The notes under the pieces: model-generated
Told to the model about the DNA's origin: nothing
The model's database searches: none
The model's input: only the letters and a program-made list of their open reading frames with translations
Assembly: GCA_021234155.1 (NCBI GenBank)
Contig: JAJEKV010000061.1
Coordinates: 2,877,950-2,941,949, forward strand
DNA: 64,000 nucleotides
Direction: 5' to 3'
Origin: Isoetes taiwanensis
Lineage: Eukaryota > Streptophyta > Lycopodiopsida > Isoetales > Isoetaceae
Shown: positions 1 through 10,659 of the stretch, one piece after another
Layout of the letters: the number at the start of each line of letters is the position of its first letter
Position numbering within the stretch: the stretch's first letter is position 1
Program-made: the position numbers and the translations under genes

Positions 1-1483
1 GTCACAAATTAAGACAAAATCTTATAACTCCTATTCATGTCATGATGTGCTCCCATCCATTTGTTGTCATTGCTTCTATTGGCCCACCAAGTAGCACGTC
101 ATGTTAGTCTAATTAATAAATTGTGGTTTTCTAAGGGTCCCTCCCCTCTTTATTTTTAAGTTAATCTACATGAATGCAACATTTCCTCGGCATGGGAGGG
201 GGATGCTTCCCCCATAATGGCCGTGGAGATGTGCCCTATCATGTCTAAGATGAATGCATGTCTAATGCCTACACCTTTCGTCACCCTTGGCGTAGGAGGT
301 AGCTTATCCTCCATAATAACCATAGACTCTAGGTGGTTCCTATCATGCACCTATCCATGATCTCTGATGTATGATTCATGCATGCCTATTTAATCTATAG
401 GCATTAAATCATGCCATAAGGAACATTAAATATGATCCCATCATCTCGCATGACCACATGCTTGCCTTTATATGCATCCTGAATACTCATAGATGAATAC
501 ATACATTTGATCCTTTGATACGATAATAATAAACTCAAAAATATAGACAACAGAAACTTAATCAGAAATCCTCCAATCTTTAGGAGATATTATCCATCCA
601 ACCGGACTCAGATCACAACAAGAATTCGTTCTCTTGCTAGCTCAACCATTTAAACAAGGATTCGTCATTTTGGATTCTCTTTCCTCTTAAGAATGACTAT
701 GATGCAGTAGCGCAAGGCTTAGGATGGCGGCAGTAGTGCTTAGTATCAGTTAGGATGAACAACGGCTACTTATAGGAAAAATAGCGGCCTTTTTCAGAGG
801 ATCTTCTGTGGCTGTGAAATAGCTCTGCAAAAAGGGAATTATCTACCGCTAATATAGATTCGGCTAAGAATAGAAGGATTCGGTATTCAGATCGGCCACT
901 TTTTGGCAAAGCCTGTGAAATCAGATAGCTTCCGAACTGTATTTGGCTGAAATGGTCGATGACCCGTTATCAGCCGCATAATATTTTTAAGAGTATAATT
1001 TTCCATGGTTGAACCTTTAAAATATTTATACCATGTGGTAAGGTTATAAGTTGTTCTTTGTGTTATCAAAATAACTAAATAAAATGTATTGAGCCTGAGC
1101 CGCTCCTCCGAGCCAGCCTTAAGCCGTAACATCCTTGACTGCCGGATCTTTGCTAAATTAATGCACTCACTTTCTCTTTTGATGTTGACAATGTCGATGG
1201 CGATTTGTTCCTTGTGTTGTTATATAAACTGTTGGTACTGCTTTTAAAGATTGCGTCTCTTCACTGATAAGCGTTTCCACTTGATCAAATATTGGAGGAC
1301 TTGAGATCTTCTTGTTTTCATATATGCTTTAAAGTCGCATTTAATTAAAGTGGGTCAAATCTCGAAATTTGGGACTCAGACTGAAAATGGGACTCATACT
1401 CAAATTTTTTTTTTGAATTGAGTGCTTGAATAGAGTTTTGTCTTAATAAAACAACAATAACATTTACAAACAACAAACCGAGA
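1..1483. other. Intergenic, no recognisable gene
   Basis: Only short open frames without family motifs are seen. Two related short inverted repeats lie about 100 bp apart: GGGGG/CCCCC arms at 198-213 and GGAGG/CCTCC arms at 295-311. Each is followed by a similar 14-base tail (213-226 and 312-325) in which the differences are all G-to-A. They are probably remnants of an old repeat. No coding function is supported. Confidence 0.6.
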
Positions 1484-1745
1484 AAAGAAAGGGAGATGGT
1501 GAGAAGGTTTGAAGGGGGCCGGAGGGTGGGCAAGAGGCAACTAGAGAGGGGAGGATGGGCAAGAGGCAATTGGGGGGAGGATGGGAAAGAGGCAACTGGA
1601 GAGGGAAGGAGGATGGAAAAGAGGCAACTGGAGAAGGGAAGGAGGATGGGCAAAGAGGCAACTCGGGAGGGGCAAAGAAAGGGGGAGGAGGATGGGCAAA
1701 GGGGCAAATGGGAGGGGGAGAGAAAGGGAAAAGGGGGCAAAGATG
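1484..1745 (+). repeat. Purine-rich minisatellite
   Basis: About six degenerate units built around GGGCAAGAGGCAACTGGAG and ending in GGAGGAT, with unit length varying from roughly 26 to 46 bases. The top strand is strongly biased to A and G for about 260 bases. Open frames on both strands here are by-products of the low-complexity sequence (a P/S/L-rich frame on minus, a G/K/R/E-rich frame on plus) and are not called genes. Confidence 0.8.
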
Positions 1746-3783
1746 GACAACCTTTAGTAAAATTAACAAATATAATTAACATTATTATAATTAATTAAAA
1801 AAATAATATATATAATTAATCAGGAAATAATAAGCTAGGTTGATTTCTCAACTAGTGGGGGCTGCCCACAAAATCAGACTCGGGAGGATTGCTTGTCTAC
1901 CAGGGAGGATTGCTTGTTCTGGCGAATTCTTTCTTAACGGAAAAAGATTTTTGCAAGACGAAGAATGGATGGGGGCTATCGGCTATGGCGGAAATTCTCG
2001 CCTGAACGGCTATGTCGAGCGCTTTTCTTCCTGAACGGAGCAATTTCTTGCCCCATAAAACCTCCATCTCTATAGGCCGAAGCCTATACTCTGATACTCA
2101 TATTCTTCACGCCCCCTTCTCTTCCCGCAGGATCTATCCAGCTCAGACCTCCATATCTTCAGGATTATGCTGCTGTCGCCGGCTATGGAGAGCTTCTTTT
2201 GGGTTCTGCTTCTGCATCGGTTGAGGAAAACACATTCAAAAGATAGCTCGAACAGAGGAATCAAGGTGCCCTCTATTTCTATTAGCTCGGGATAGGGGCC
2301 AGAAAGCGCCCAGAAGCTTCTAATTCTTGTGGTCAGAGAAGGGGCTCCGTCATCGGAATAGATTTACAAGTCCTAATTTCCTTAGAAGAATTCAAATCCT
2401 TGCCTATTTTTAGGATTATACAAGCTTCCTAAAGAATGAGAGGGCAGAGAATCCACCAGGTTCTTGGAAGCAGTCCATGGCTCTTCTATGCTAGATCCCT
2501 GGCTAGTGCTCTGATCATCCGACCCAAAAATTGGAATAGAAAAATTTGTTTTCGTTTTGGCTCCACACAGGGCTCTAGCTGCTGTATCATATGCTTTTTG
2601 CTTTTGCAGCTTCTTATGCGGTATCAAATATTCCTAACCATATTCTGGTTTTTTTCCATGGATCTCTAATTTCTGCGGCATATCTTCCCCATGGCCTCTT
2701 CCTTACGCCCCGGTAATGAGATCCGCCTCCTACAGGAGACGGTTTTGGGGCTTGCTGATCGCTTCTTGGTGCCATTGTGTCACAAAAGGCGAGAAAAGAA
2801 TGAGATGAAGGGTGCCAGAGTTGAAGAAAATGAGAGAAGCGGAGGATCTTTCAGAGAAGAAGCTTCTAGATCTTGTATTCAGAGAAGAATGGACGAATGT
2901 GTTCAGAGAAGAATGGACAAATAGATTCAGAGAAGCCTCCTTCTTTCTGTCCTTTGCTCTGCCGGATCCTTTGCATCTGCATTTTTTCATCTGTCGGATC
3001 TTTTTCATCTGCCTCCTTCTTTCTGTCCTTTGCTCTGCCAAATCCTTTGCTCGGCTAGATCGGGGGAGTTTGAAAACTAGACCATGGCTTCGGCTTCAAA
3101 TGACAATGGAAAAATAAAAAATTTTGAGCCCTGTGTCATAATTTTTTGGATCTCGATTCTCCATAGCTGTGAAGCTTTTGGTTGCGGGTCAATTCCGGTG
3201 GGAGCTATGGCTATGGGAGCTTCTTCCAGAAACAAAGAGTCCAAGTGGTACAAAGGATCTTTGTCTCAAAGGTATGTACCAAATTTTAAAATTCAAGCAT
3301 GGGCGGGAAAAAAAAGGCGGGGTATTAGAAAATAACGGGGTAAAACAATACGTTGAAAAAGAAAGTGTAAAATAAATGCTAATAATATAGGATTATATTT
3401 TGACTTGTCCCCAATTTCTCTTTTTATGTGTGTGCTATATGTTCACACGTTAAATATTATGTTGCCATGGTGCACATTTTCTAGGCATATATTCTTATTC
3501 TAAGGTAAAAATTTAACTTTGCGAAGATCATGATATATTTTACACCTTGTTTAACCCATTTTGAAGGTTTAAGATAGAAAATGGGGACAAGTACATATTA
3601 ATAGGTCTAATGCATATTAATAGATTTAATGCATACGTCTAATAGGCTCTCATAGGTTTAATCCACATGTTTACATCGGTTTAATCATTTCAATGTGCTT
3701 TCATAGGTATATTACAAAGATTTACATATTTTTAATTTATAGCTTTCATAGGTTTAATGCATAGGTTTAGATTGGTTTAGATT
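1746..3783. other. Intergenic with local duplications
   Basis: No gene is recognised. Around 2860-2935 a TTCAGAGAAGAATGGAC unit is repeated. Around 2934-3050 a segment beginning CCTCCTTCTTTCTGTCC and running into TTTGCTCTGCC occurs twice. The overlapping short frames have no family motif. Confidence 0.5.
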
Positions 3784-4232
3784 GCGAGTCGAGAAAGGCT
3801 CTCATACTTGCGTTTTTCACTCTGAGCTGCCTTTCTTGACTCGCGAGTCGAGAAAGGCCATTAGAGGGGCCTTGAGGGTCTTTCTCGACTCGCGAGTTGA
3901 GAAAGGCCCTCAAAAAACGTTTTTTTTTCCTAGTTAAAAAAAAGGAAAAAAAAAGTTTTTTTTTTTGGGCTCTGAGCTACGTTTCTCGACTCGTGAGTCG
4001 AGAAAGGCTGTTAGAGGGGCCTTGAGGGTCTTTCTCGACTCGCGAGTCGAAAAAGGTCCTCAACAAGCTTTTTTTTTTGTTTTTTTCCTACACACCTGCC
4101 TTTTCCACAGAATTGCCCCACAGACCTGCATTTTTCACTCTGAGTTGTCTTTCTCGACTCGCGAGTTGAGAAAGGCCCTCAGACTTGCGTTTTCGCTCTG
4201 AGCTACCTTTCTCGACTCGTGAGTCAAGAAAG
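3784..4232. repeat. Array of 26-bp palindromes
   Basis: Seven copies (the first is half a copy) of a palindrome whose left half is CTTTCTCGACTCG and whose right half is its complement. They lie at 3784-3797, 3831-3856, 3880-3905, 3981-4006, 4030-4055, 4149-4174 and 4207-4232. An isolated variant lies at 4694-4719. Copies at 3831/3880 and 3981/4030 sit at the same spacing, which shows a 150-bp tandem duplication. Most differences between copies are C-to-T or G-to-A, mainly within CpG. Spacer text such as CTCTGAGCT also recurs. Confidence 0.85.
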
Positions 4233-4773
4233 GGCCTCAGACCTACATTCTTCAGAAATGGCCCTTAGAACTGGTTGTCTTCTTATTTGTATTGTATGTA
4301 GCATCACTTGCATTAACTTGATTTTGCCTTTCCCGGTACAGATCGCGAACAGAAAGGACATGATCGGGAGCCATGGAAAGACCCGTTCATTGAGGAAAGA
4401 GGACGAGAAGAGGTTGGTGACATGCATTGGTCAAGCTAGCATGTTCAGATTTCTATTCTCTTCAAGTTGCTCTTGTGACTTGGAACACCTCAGACCTTTC
4501 TCTGCATGCTTTTCCCAGTAGGTGGTCTGTGTGCGAAAATGATGTAATATTTGTGTCAGCCCGACCATCATGGTATCTTCAACCATTGTAAAATACAATG
4601 TAATAAAATTATTTATGAATAAAAATTCATGGTAGATCAGCACTTTGTTTACAGAGAGATAGCATTTTCATTGGTTTTAGTTGCGCTTTTTATCTTCTCG
4701 ACTCGCTAATCGAGAAAAGTAGACCACGTAATTTTCCTTAACATTTTTTTCCACAAAGGAAAACAGGCATCTT
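4233..4773. other. Intergenic, nothing recognised
   Basis: A 100-codon open frame (4219-4521, plus) has one hydrophobic stretch near its middle but no recognisable domain and overlaps the last palindrome. It is not called a gene. One isolated palindrome variant lies at 4694-4719. Confidence 0.4.
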
Positions 4774-5248
4774 TCAAAGCAATAATGCGGTTTTAAAAGT
4801 TTCCCTCCTCCTTTTCGTGTAAAATAACAGGGTTCCAAAAAAAAGTGGGAATGGAATGAGACCCACTTTAATTAAATACGACTTTTTATCAAAAAGAGCT
4901 TCTGGAACAATCTCAAGTTGTTCCTCTGTCATCTCCAATAAAATTAGAGTCTCCAATATCTCCTCTGGATTAGAAGTATGCTTCTTAAGAAGGCTTATAT
5001 GGAAGGCTTTATGAACTGTCAAGTGTGTGGGGAGTTCCAATTTATAGGATTGGTTACCTATCCTTTGAATGATCTGGAATGGTCCCGCCCACCTTGAAGC
5101 AAGTTTCTTGCAATTGCCGATGTGGAGGTTTGCTTGTTTGACTTTTATTTTGAGCCAACATATTATTCTCTACTTGGAATTTCCTTTTAGTTCTGTGCTT
5201 ATCGACTATGCTCTTTTGTCGACTTCTTGCTGCAAGACATGGCCTCAA
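4774..5248 (-). pseudogene. Ty3/Gypsy integrase C-terminal remnant
   Basis: Minus-strand fragments resemble the region after the Gypsy integrase catalytic core. A basic stretch containing AQNKSQTSKPPHR is followed by IGNQSYKLELP and VHKAFHISLLKKH, the usual ending in which integrase passes into its C-terminal module. The reading frame shifts near 5054, between the basic segment and the GNQSYKL segment. No reverse transcriptase, protease or catalytic integrase residues are present. The segment belongs to a ~570-bp direct repeat: about 4893-5470 is repeated at about 6059-6625. Family assignment is good; function is absent. Confidence 0.7.
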
Positions 5249-5575
5249 ACTTCTTTGACCAATTGTTGCATCTCTGTTAACATTTGTTGAGAAACTTTTA
5301 CTTTGGACACTGTGTTATATCAAGTGTCTGGTGTTAAGCATTGATGACCATAATTTATCATGAAGGGGAACATTTGTGAGGAATTTTTCTGGTATGCTTT
5401 CTTTTTTCTCTCGAACTTGTGCTCCTGCTTCAGCATGAACTCGCTCTCGCCGACTTTCTGCTTCTTTACCACCTTAGGTGGCTTGGGCCACTTGGGGTAA
5501 GGTGGTCGGGCGTCGGGATTCGAGGTCTCCCCGACGTCCCTCCAGGCTCCTCCTCTTCACCGCCGCCTTCTTCTT

Positions 5576-5995
5576 CTACCTCCTCCTCCTCATCATCAGT
5601 TGGCTCCTGACGAGGTTCTTCAATATGGACTGTCCCCTTGGGTCGATCTGGGCCGATACAGTTTCTTCATCATCCTGTTTAACAAGATCCCACTCCTTTT
5701 GCAATATTCTATGATAATTTGCAGGCAAGTAATGGGCTTCAAATACACTACAGAATATTGTCCATGAATTAACCTCAGGCTGCATCAATTTGCGGCCTTG
5801 CCACCAAACTTGTGCTTGTTCATCTAGATAAGTGTCCATGGCTTGCAGTTTCTCTTGTTCAGTCGCGTTGACTCTCTCAAAGAACTTCTCCCAAATTCTA
5901 ACGAAACTTATCACCTGCATTGGTTTAACAGCTACTCTGCCACTAAAATATGGTAAAACCACTTTTTCTAACCATTTAGGAGCTTTATCCTTCAT
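5576..5995 (-). pseudogene. Ty3/Gypsy gag fragment
   Basis: A 139-codon minus-strand frame resembles the plant retrotransposon gag (capsid) domain. It has YFSG near the start, then a long helical stretch with ATEQEKLQAMDTYLDEQAQ, WW, and SWTIFCSVFEAHYLP. No CCHC zinc knuckle follows and the frame ends in a basic run. It lies between two copies of an integrase C-terminal segment, so the original element has lost all of protease, RT, RNase H and the integrase core. A 23-base segment (AGCTTTATCCTTCATATTTT plus AAG) is duplicated at its 5' side, about 5980-6003 and 6036-6058. Confidence 0.65.
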
Positions 5996-6046
5996 ATTTT
6001 AAGAATAGAATAAAATAGGTTTTTAGCGTCCACGAAGCTTTATCCT

Positions 6047-6325
6047 TCATATTTTAAGAGTAAGAGCTTCTAGAACAATCTCAAATTGTTCCTCTGTCAT
6101 CTCCAATAAAATTAGAGTCACCAATATCTCCTCTAGGTTAGAAGCATGCTTCTTAAGAAGGCTTATATGGAAGGCTTTATGAACTGTCAAGTGTGCGGGG
6201 AGATCCAATTTATAAGATTGGTTACCTATCCTTTGAATGATTCGGAATGGTCCCGCCCACCTTGAAGCAAGCTTCTTGCAATTGCGATGTGGAGGTTTGC
6301 TTGTTTGACTTTTATTTTGAGCCAA
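6047..6325 (-). pseudogene. Second Gypsy integrase C-terminal remnant
   Basis: A 92-codon minus-strand frame with ASRWAGPFRIIQRIGNQSYK followed by LDLP and VHKAFHISLLKKH, the typical end of a Ty3/Gypsy integrase. It is a diverged copy of the 4774-5248 segment but keeps a continuous frame through the junction that is shifted in that copy. The flanking DNA up to about 6625 also matches the DNA right of the first copy, so a block was duplicated, not only the coding part. Confidence 0.7.
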
Positions 6326-6725
6326 TGTTATGATTTCCTTTTAGTTCTGTGCTTATCGACTATGCTCTTTTGTCGATTTCTTGCTGCCAAGACATGACCT
6401 TGAACTTCTTCGACCAATTTTGCATCTCTGTCAACATTTGTTGAGAAACTTTTACCTTGGACACTGTGCTATATCAAATGTCCGGTGTTAAGCATTGATG
6501 ACCATAATTTATCATGAAGGGGAACATTTGTGAGGAATCTTTCTGGTATGCTTTCTTTTTCTCGACTTGCGGTCCTGCTTTAGCATGAACTCACGCTCAC
6601 CGACTTCCTCCAACTCTTGGGGTCTCCCATGACTTGACGATAAGTCGGGTGGTTCCTCCTCCTTCTAATGGATGCACTGCCTTGGGGCTGTCGAACTGAG
6701 CTACCCCGCAATGAACGGTGATGGA

Positions 6726-7091
6726 AATGGAGTTCCACGCGAAGAACAGGTCTCAAGGCAGGTGGAGCCGAAAGGTGGCTTAGGGTTAGGGTTAGGGTAC
6801 TTACAGGTTAGGGTTCCATGTCATTGCCACGTGGTCCAATGGGATCTCTCCGTATGGCAGGTGCCCAATGAGATAAGGCCATGTGGAAATGGCCCTAAGC
6901 CTAAGGTTGGCTTAGTTATGTAAATAACTTAGCCATGCTCCCTTTACCACCCTCAATGGTATACAAGGCTAAAATAACTTAGCCATGCTCCCTTTACCAC
7001 CCTCAATGGTGTACAAGGCTACTCAAGTGGCCTTGTACAGTGACGTGGTCCAGAAATATACTTATGGCGTATATTTCTGGGGAACGTCACA
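6726..7091 (-). mobile_element. Truncated LTR, GTGACGTTCC family
   Basis: This block matches 12514-12831 along its length. On the minus strand it begins TGTGACGTTCCCC, followed by a perfect 12-bp inverted repeat (CCAGAAATATAC with its complement, 7-base loop) and a second near-perfect palindrome with GTACAAGGC arms. A 50-bp unit is tandemly duplicated at about 6922-7021. The left side stops without an LTR end, and no purine tract borders the right side. It is therefore a truncated LTR whose parent element cannot be delimited. The three TTAGGG units near 6783 are part of this repeat. Confidence 0.65.
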
Positions 7092-8780
7092 CTTGCGGAG
7101 ATCTGAAAGGCCGGTTGATCGTGGAGGTTACCTTAATGTGATTTTAATTTCAGGATTGATTTAGCGCTAACAATGCTGAATAATACTGCCAGATATATGG
7201 ATGAGAAATTTGGATGCAGAATCTCAAATTGCTTCATATAGTACAGATTTAAAGGAAACAATTTGTAAGTTGAGTTTCCTTATGTGAAATAAAGATTGAA
7301 ATTAGTATCGGTAATTACGATTGCCACATGATAGGCCTGATTATGGTATATTAGATGTGTTTACCTCTTGGTAGATTAGCAATTGTGTTGTACCGCAATA
7401 GGCTTAAACAAAGGTGCATGATATACACTCTTGAAGAATGATAATTGTAATTGTGATACAATAGGCATGACAAAAGTTGCATCTGTAATGCAGAGATACA
7501 GCTGTTTGGAAAGATATAATCAAGTAGGACTGTGGAGGTACAAAGGGTATATGGTACTATGTGTACAATGATATCTATAATTATTTATTGAGTTTGCAGG
7601 TTTATGAAACATCCAGGTTGTCGATGATCATGGATGATCTTTCAGAAGGGATGGACTGAAATGGAGTGTAACTTGGATGATCGCGGACAATCTATCTTGA
7701 AAAGGGATGGATTGATATGGAGCAAACACGGGGGAGTGGTTCACATGAATGGGTTGGCAAAAATATGGCAAATGTCGTGAGAATGTTATTCCTAGTAGCT
7801 ACCCGAGATTATTTTTAAAGGGGTATTATGGAGAACATATAAACCATTGGAAAATATAATATGACTCTTAAGGTCCCTTGATGTTTATTTAATACAAGGG
7901 AGCATCTTAAGAATAAATAGTAACCCTTATCCTAAAAGGCCATTAATTTAAAGCAAAGGTTGGGCCGGGTCGAGGATGCAACAACGTGAATAGGGCTTCA
8001 ACACTTTTTAGGAGATATTTCTATGGTTAACTAAGAAAGGGCTTTACCTTTTTTTAAAGGCAAGGTCACGAAAAAAAATAAACGACTGCAGGCTTTTAAG
8101 GATGAGGATAGACTTTTTGGTTTGAGCAGTAAGTGGACCTGTAAAAAGGACAAAGGGGAGCTGACCATATACTTGTACTTGACTTGGACCAAGAAATAAT
8201 GTAGCAACAACCAACTATACTGTAGTAGTGGACCAGAAATTACTATAGCAGAGGATCCATAAGTACTGTAGCTGCATCGGGCAAATGCTATAGCAGAGTA
8301 ATCAATTCAAAGATGCATTCATGGCCAACTTGTGTGTGAGACTTCAGCAGCAACAATTATGGATATGAGATCTGCGGATTTCAAATAGGGACAACGGCCA
8401 GTACTTGATCAAAATTTACTTTTGAAGCAATATGAGAACCAGATGCCAGACTACATGAGGAGTGGATCTCGTGCATAATCATATTTCCTTTCAAATCCTT
8501 GAAACCTTTCCCATTCTATTGCTTAACCAGTTGTTGTCTCCATTGATCTGTGGCTACATGGAGTAGTAAAAGTGAGATCAATATGGAAAACGTGGAAGCC
8601 AAAACATATGATTTGAATTTTCCACTGTATTTGCCATAATCTGTGGACTAGGTTGGGTGGTTAATTTTTGCTTCAATATCAGTGTACCATAATACAATCC
8701 ATCTTGGTCATGTTCTTCAATTATTCATCTCTCAAAATATTGTTTCAAGATCATTTAAACATCCCAAATTCTAGCAAATG
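7092..8780. other. Intergenic, nothing recognised
   Basis: AT-rich sequence with no long open frame and no recognisable domain. The phrase CTATAGCAGAG, or close variants, recurs a few times near 8230-8300. The block may be eroded retrotransposon sequence belonging to the flanking Gypsy pieces, but nothing in it shows that directly. Confidence 0.4.
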
Positions 8781-9835
8781 TATCAGAATACTGCCTTGCT
8801 ATTCACGAAGGAAATCTTTAGATTGCACGGGATGCCTAAAGCAATTGTCACAGATAGAGATCCGAAGTTCATAAGTGCCTTCTGAAAGGACTTCTTCAAT
8901 GTGATCCAGACAAAGCTGTGGATGAGTACGTTGTCTCACCCACAATCAGATAGTCAAACGAAGCACATCGATTGAATATTGGAAGACATGCTGAGAAATC
9001 ATATGTAGAATAAACAATCCAAATGGGAAGACTACATGTATTTGGTTAAATTTGCATATAATAGCATCAAGCAGGAGTTATCTCAAATGTCCTCCTTTAT
9101 GACTAATTACGGCTATCAATGCCTTACGTCGGCACTTGGCACAATCTCGCGTCCAATGTAGAAGTTTCTCAACAATTGTTAATGGATAGGCACAATCGTT
9201 AGTAGAGGCAGTTCAAGGCTATCTTCTAGGAGCTAGAAGCCGGTAGAAGAGCATAGCAAATAGGCATAGGTCTGTAAGAGAATTGAAGATAGAAGAAAGT
9301 CTTTGACTCAAGATAAAAATTGAACAAGCAAAGATCTGCATTAAAAGCTACAAGAAGCTTGCTTATGACTAATTACGGCTATCAATTCCTAACGTCACGG
9401 CTATCAATTCCTAATGTCGAACTCTTGGCAAAATCTTGTGTCCAAAGTAGAAGTTTCTCAGCAATTGTTAACAGATATGCACACAGTTAATAGAGGCAGT
9501 TTGAGGCTATCTTCTAGGAGGTAGAAGCTGGTAGAAGAGCATAGCAAATAGGCATAGGTTTGTAAGAGAATTGAAGATAGAAAAAAGTCTTTGGCTCAAG
9601 ATAAAAATTGAACAAGCAAAGATCTGCATCAAAAGCTACAAGAAGTTTGCTCCAAGATGGATGGGACCATTTTACATAGTAGCAAGAATATGTAACCAAT
9701 CATATAAGTTGGACATCCCAACTCACTTGAAAGTTCATAAGTTTTCATGCAAGTCTTCTATAGAAGAACACTCCAAATTCAGAGGAGGTACTAGAAACAC
9801 TAACTTTATTGGAAATGACAGAAGGGCAACTTGAG
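8781..9835 (+). pseudogene. Decayed Ty3/Gypsy integrase
   Basis: Plus-strand translation with stops gives integrase-core hallmarks in order: [16 protein letters not shown] (with a catalytic Asp), then LSHPQSDSQT, then ILEDMLRNHM, KWEDYMYLVKFAYNSIKQ and FMTNYGY. A C-terminal part follows at 9571-9834 with KFAPRWMGPFYIVARICNQS and YKLDIPTHLKVHK. In-frame stops interrupt the core and the region of the third catalytic residue, so it is inactive. A ~265-bp segment is tandemly duplicated (about 9100-9362 and 9365-9645), which repeats the linker between core and C-terminus. No intact RT was found upstream. The LTR-like sequence that follows fits as the 3' end of the same element. Confidence 0.75.
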
Positions 9836-10139
9836 ATTGTTCCAGAAAGAAGAAGCCGTCCTCTACATTGAGGGCGACGAAAGGTATAGGCATCGTAGAG
9901 ATCATTTGGGGCTATTCATATGCCGAGAGAAAATGTTTGCATCCATCATTAGTTAAATTAATTGTAATATCCTAATATATATTTAATTACTAGTGGTGGC
10001 TTTTAGAATGTTCTTTATATATCAGCCACTGGATCTTGGCCGTCCATTTGCTCCCGGACGATCTCGGCCATCGAAATTGGTGGCTTCCGGAAGCTTCCTA
10101 GTGGCCTCTGGTGGCCGATCTTGTCCACTGCCAAAATTT

Positions 10140-10233
10140 TTGTGTTAGGAGGGAATCAAACCCCCGCCCCCATCCTCCCCGCAAAGGGGTCTAGGGGGAA
10201 ATCCCTTAACCAACTCTCCACGCTTCCATTCTT
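10140..10233 (-). repeat. tRNA-derived SINE-like segment
   Basis: On the minus strand there is an A-box-like stretch (TGGAGAGTTGGTTAAGGG), a G/C-rich arm in which CCCC-CCCC faces GGGG-GGGG, and a B-box-like GGGGGTTTGATTCCC, in the order and rough spacing of a class II (long variable arm) tRNA. The acceptor ends do not pair, so this is not a functional tRNA gene. A tRNA-derived SINE fragment is the simplest reading. Confidence 0.4.
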
Positions 10234-10293
10234 AAATATGTATTTGCCTTCTTCTTGTTAAGGTTATCTCAAATACTAATGGTATAAGATTTA

Positions 10294-10413
10294 GAATATT
10301 CTAGATTGTTCTGGAATGTTCTAGATAGTTGTAGAATGTTCCTGAAAGTTTTAGGATGTTCTAGTATGTCCTAGAACATTCTAGAAAGTTCGAGAATGTT
10401 CCAGAAACTTCCT
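10294..10413 (+). promoter_or_regulatory. Phase-locked heat-shock element array
   Basis: Twelve consecutive 10-base units of the form GAAnnTTCnn with no insertion or deletion, giving 24 alternating half-sites. Seventeen of the 24 half-sites match GAA or TTC exactly, and the last four units (10374-10413) are perfect at all eight. Heat shock factor trimers bind alternating nGAAn blocks at 5-bp steps, so this array could hold several trimers on one face of the helix. It ends about 104 bp upstream of a TATA box. Confidence 0.8.
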
Positions 10414-10517
10414 GGCAGGTATGATCTGAGCAGTTGGATTCGGTAGCACATCTCGTCTGTCCATTTGTGCACAAACATCCCACATGCATTTGTGTAGAAA
10501 AGAGCCCTAATCTCCAG

Positions 10518-10527
10518 TATATAAAAG
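10518..10527 (+). promoter_or_regulatory. TATA box
   Basis: TATATAAAAG, a strong plant TATA match, lies about 104 bp downstream of the heat-shock array. Together they form a credible heat-inducible core promoter directed rightward. No open reading frame of note lies directly downstream, consistent with an LTR promoter of a decayed element. Confidence 0.6.
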
Positions 10528-10659
10528 GGCATTCAAAATGAGGGAGGACATTCCGATTCGAAGTCAGTCTTGCCTTCTAGGTGCTCATTGTAAGCACCTC
10601 AATGATTGTTAGGGGCCTCTGGAATGCTAATAGTCTAGGTATTGTGGAATGACATGCTC

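Larger units (their letters stand above)
9963..10650 (+). mobile_element. LTR-like segment with heat-shock promoter
   Basis: Directly after the Gypsy integrase remnant the sequence TGTAATATCCTAATATAT starts a block that fits a 3' LTR, since TGTAA starts are common in plant Gypsy LTRs. It contains a tRNA-like insertion (10140-10233, minus), a 120-bp heat-shock-element array (10294-10413) and a TATA box (10518-10527). Order and spacing suit a U3 promoter followed by the transcript start. The right boundary is uncertain because a diverged second copy of the array begins at 10660. No second LTR was found, so the assignment to the Gypsy element rests on adjacency. Confidence 0.5.

Noticed and set aside
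1345-1782. 145-codon Pro/Ser/Leu-rich minus frame
   Set aside because: It is the complement of the purine minisatellite and has only low-complexity composition.
6780-6800. Telomere-like TTAGGG units
   Set aside because: Only three units, within an LTR repeated at 12.57 kb, and plant telomeres are usually TTTAGGG; no telomeric origin is needed.
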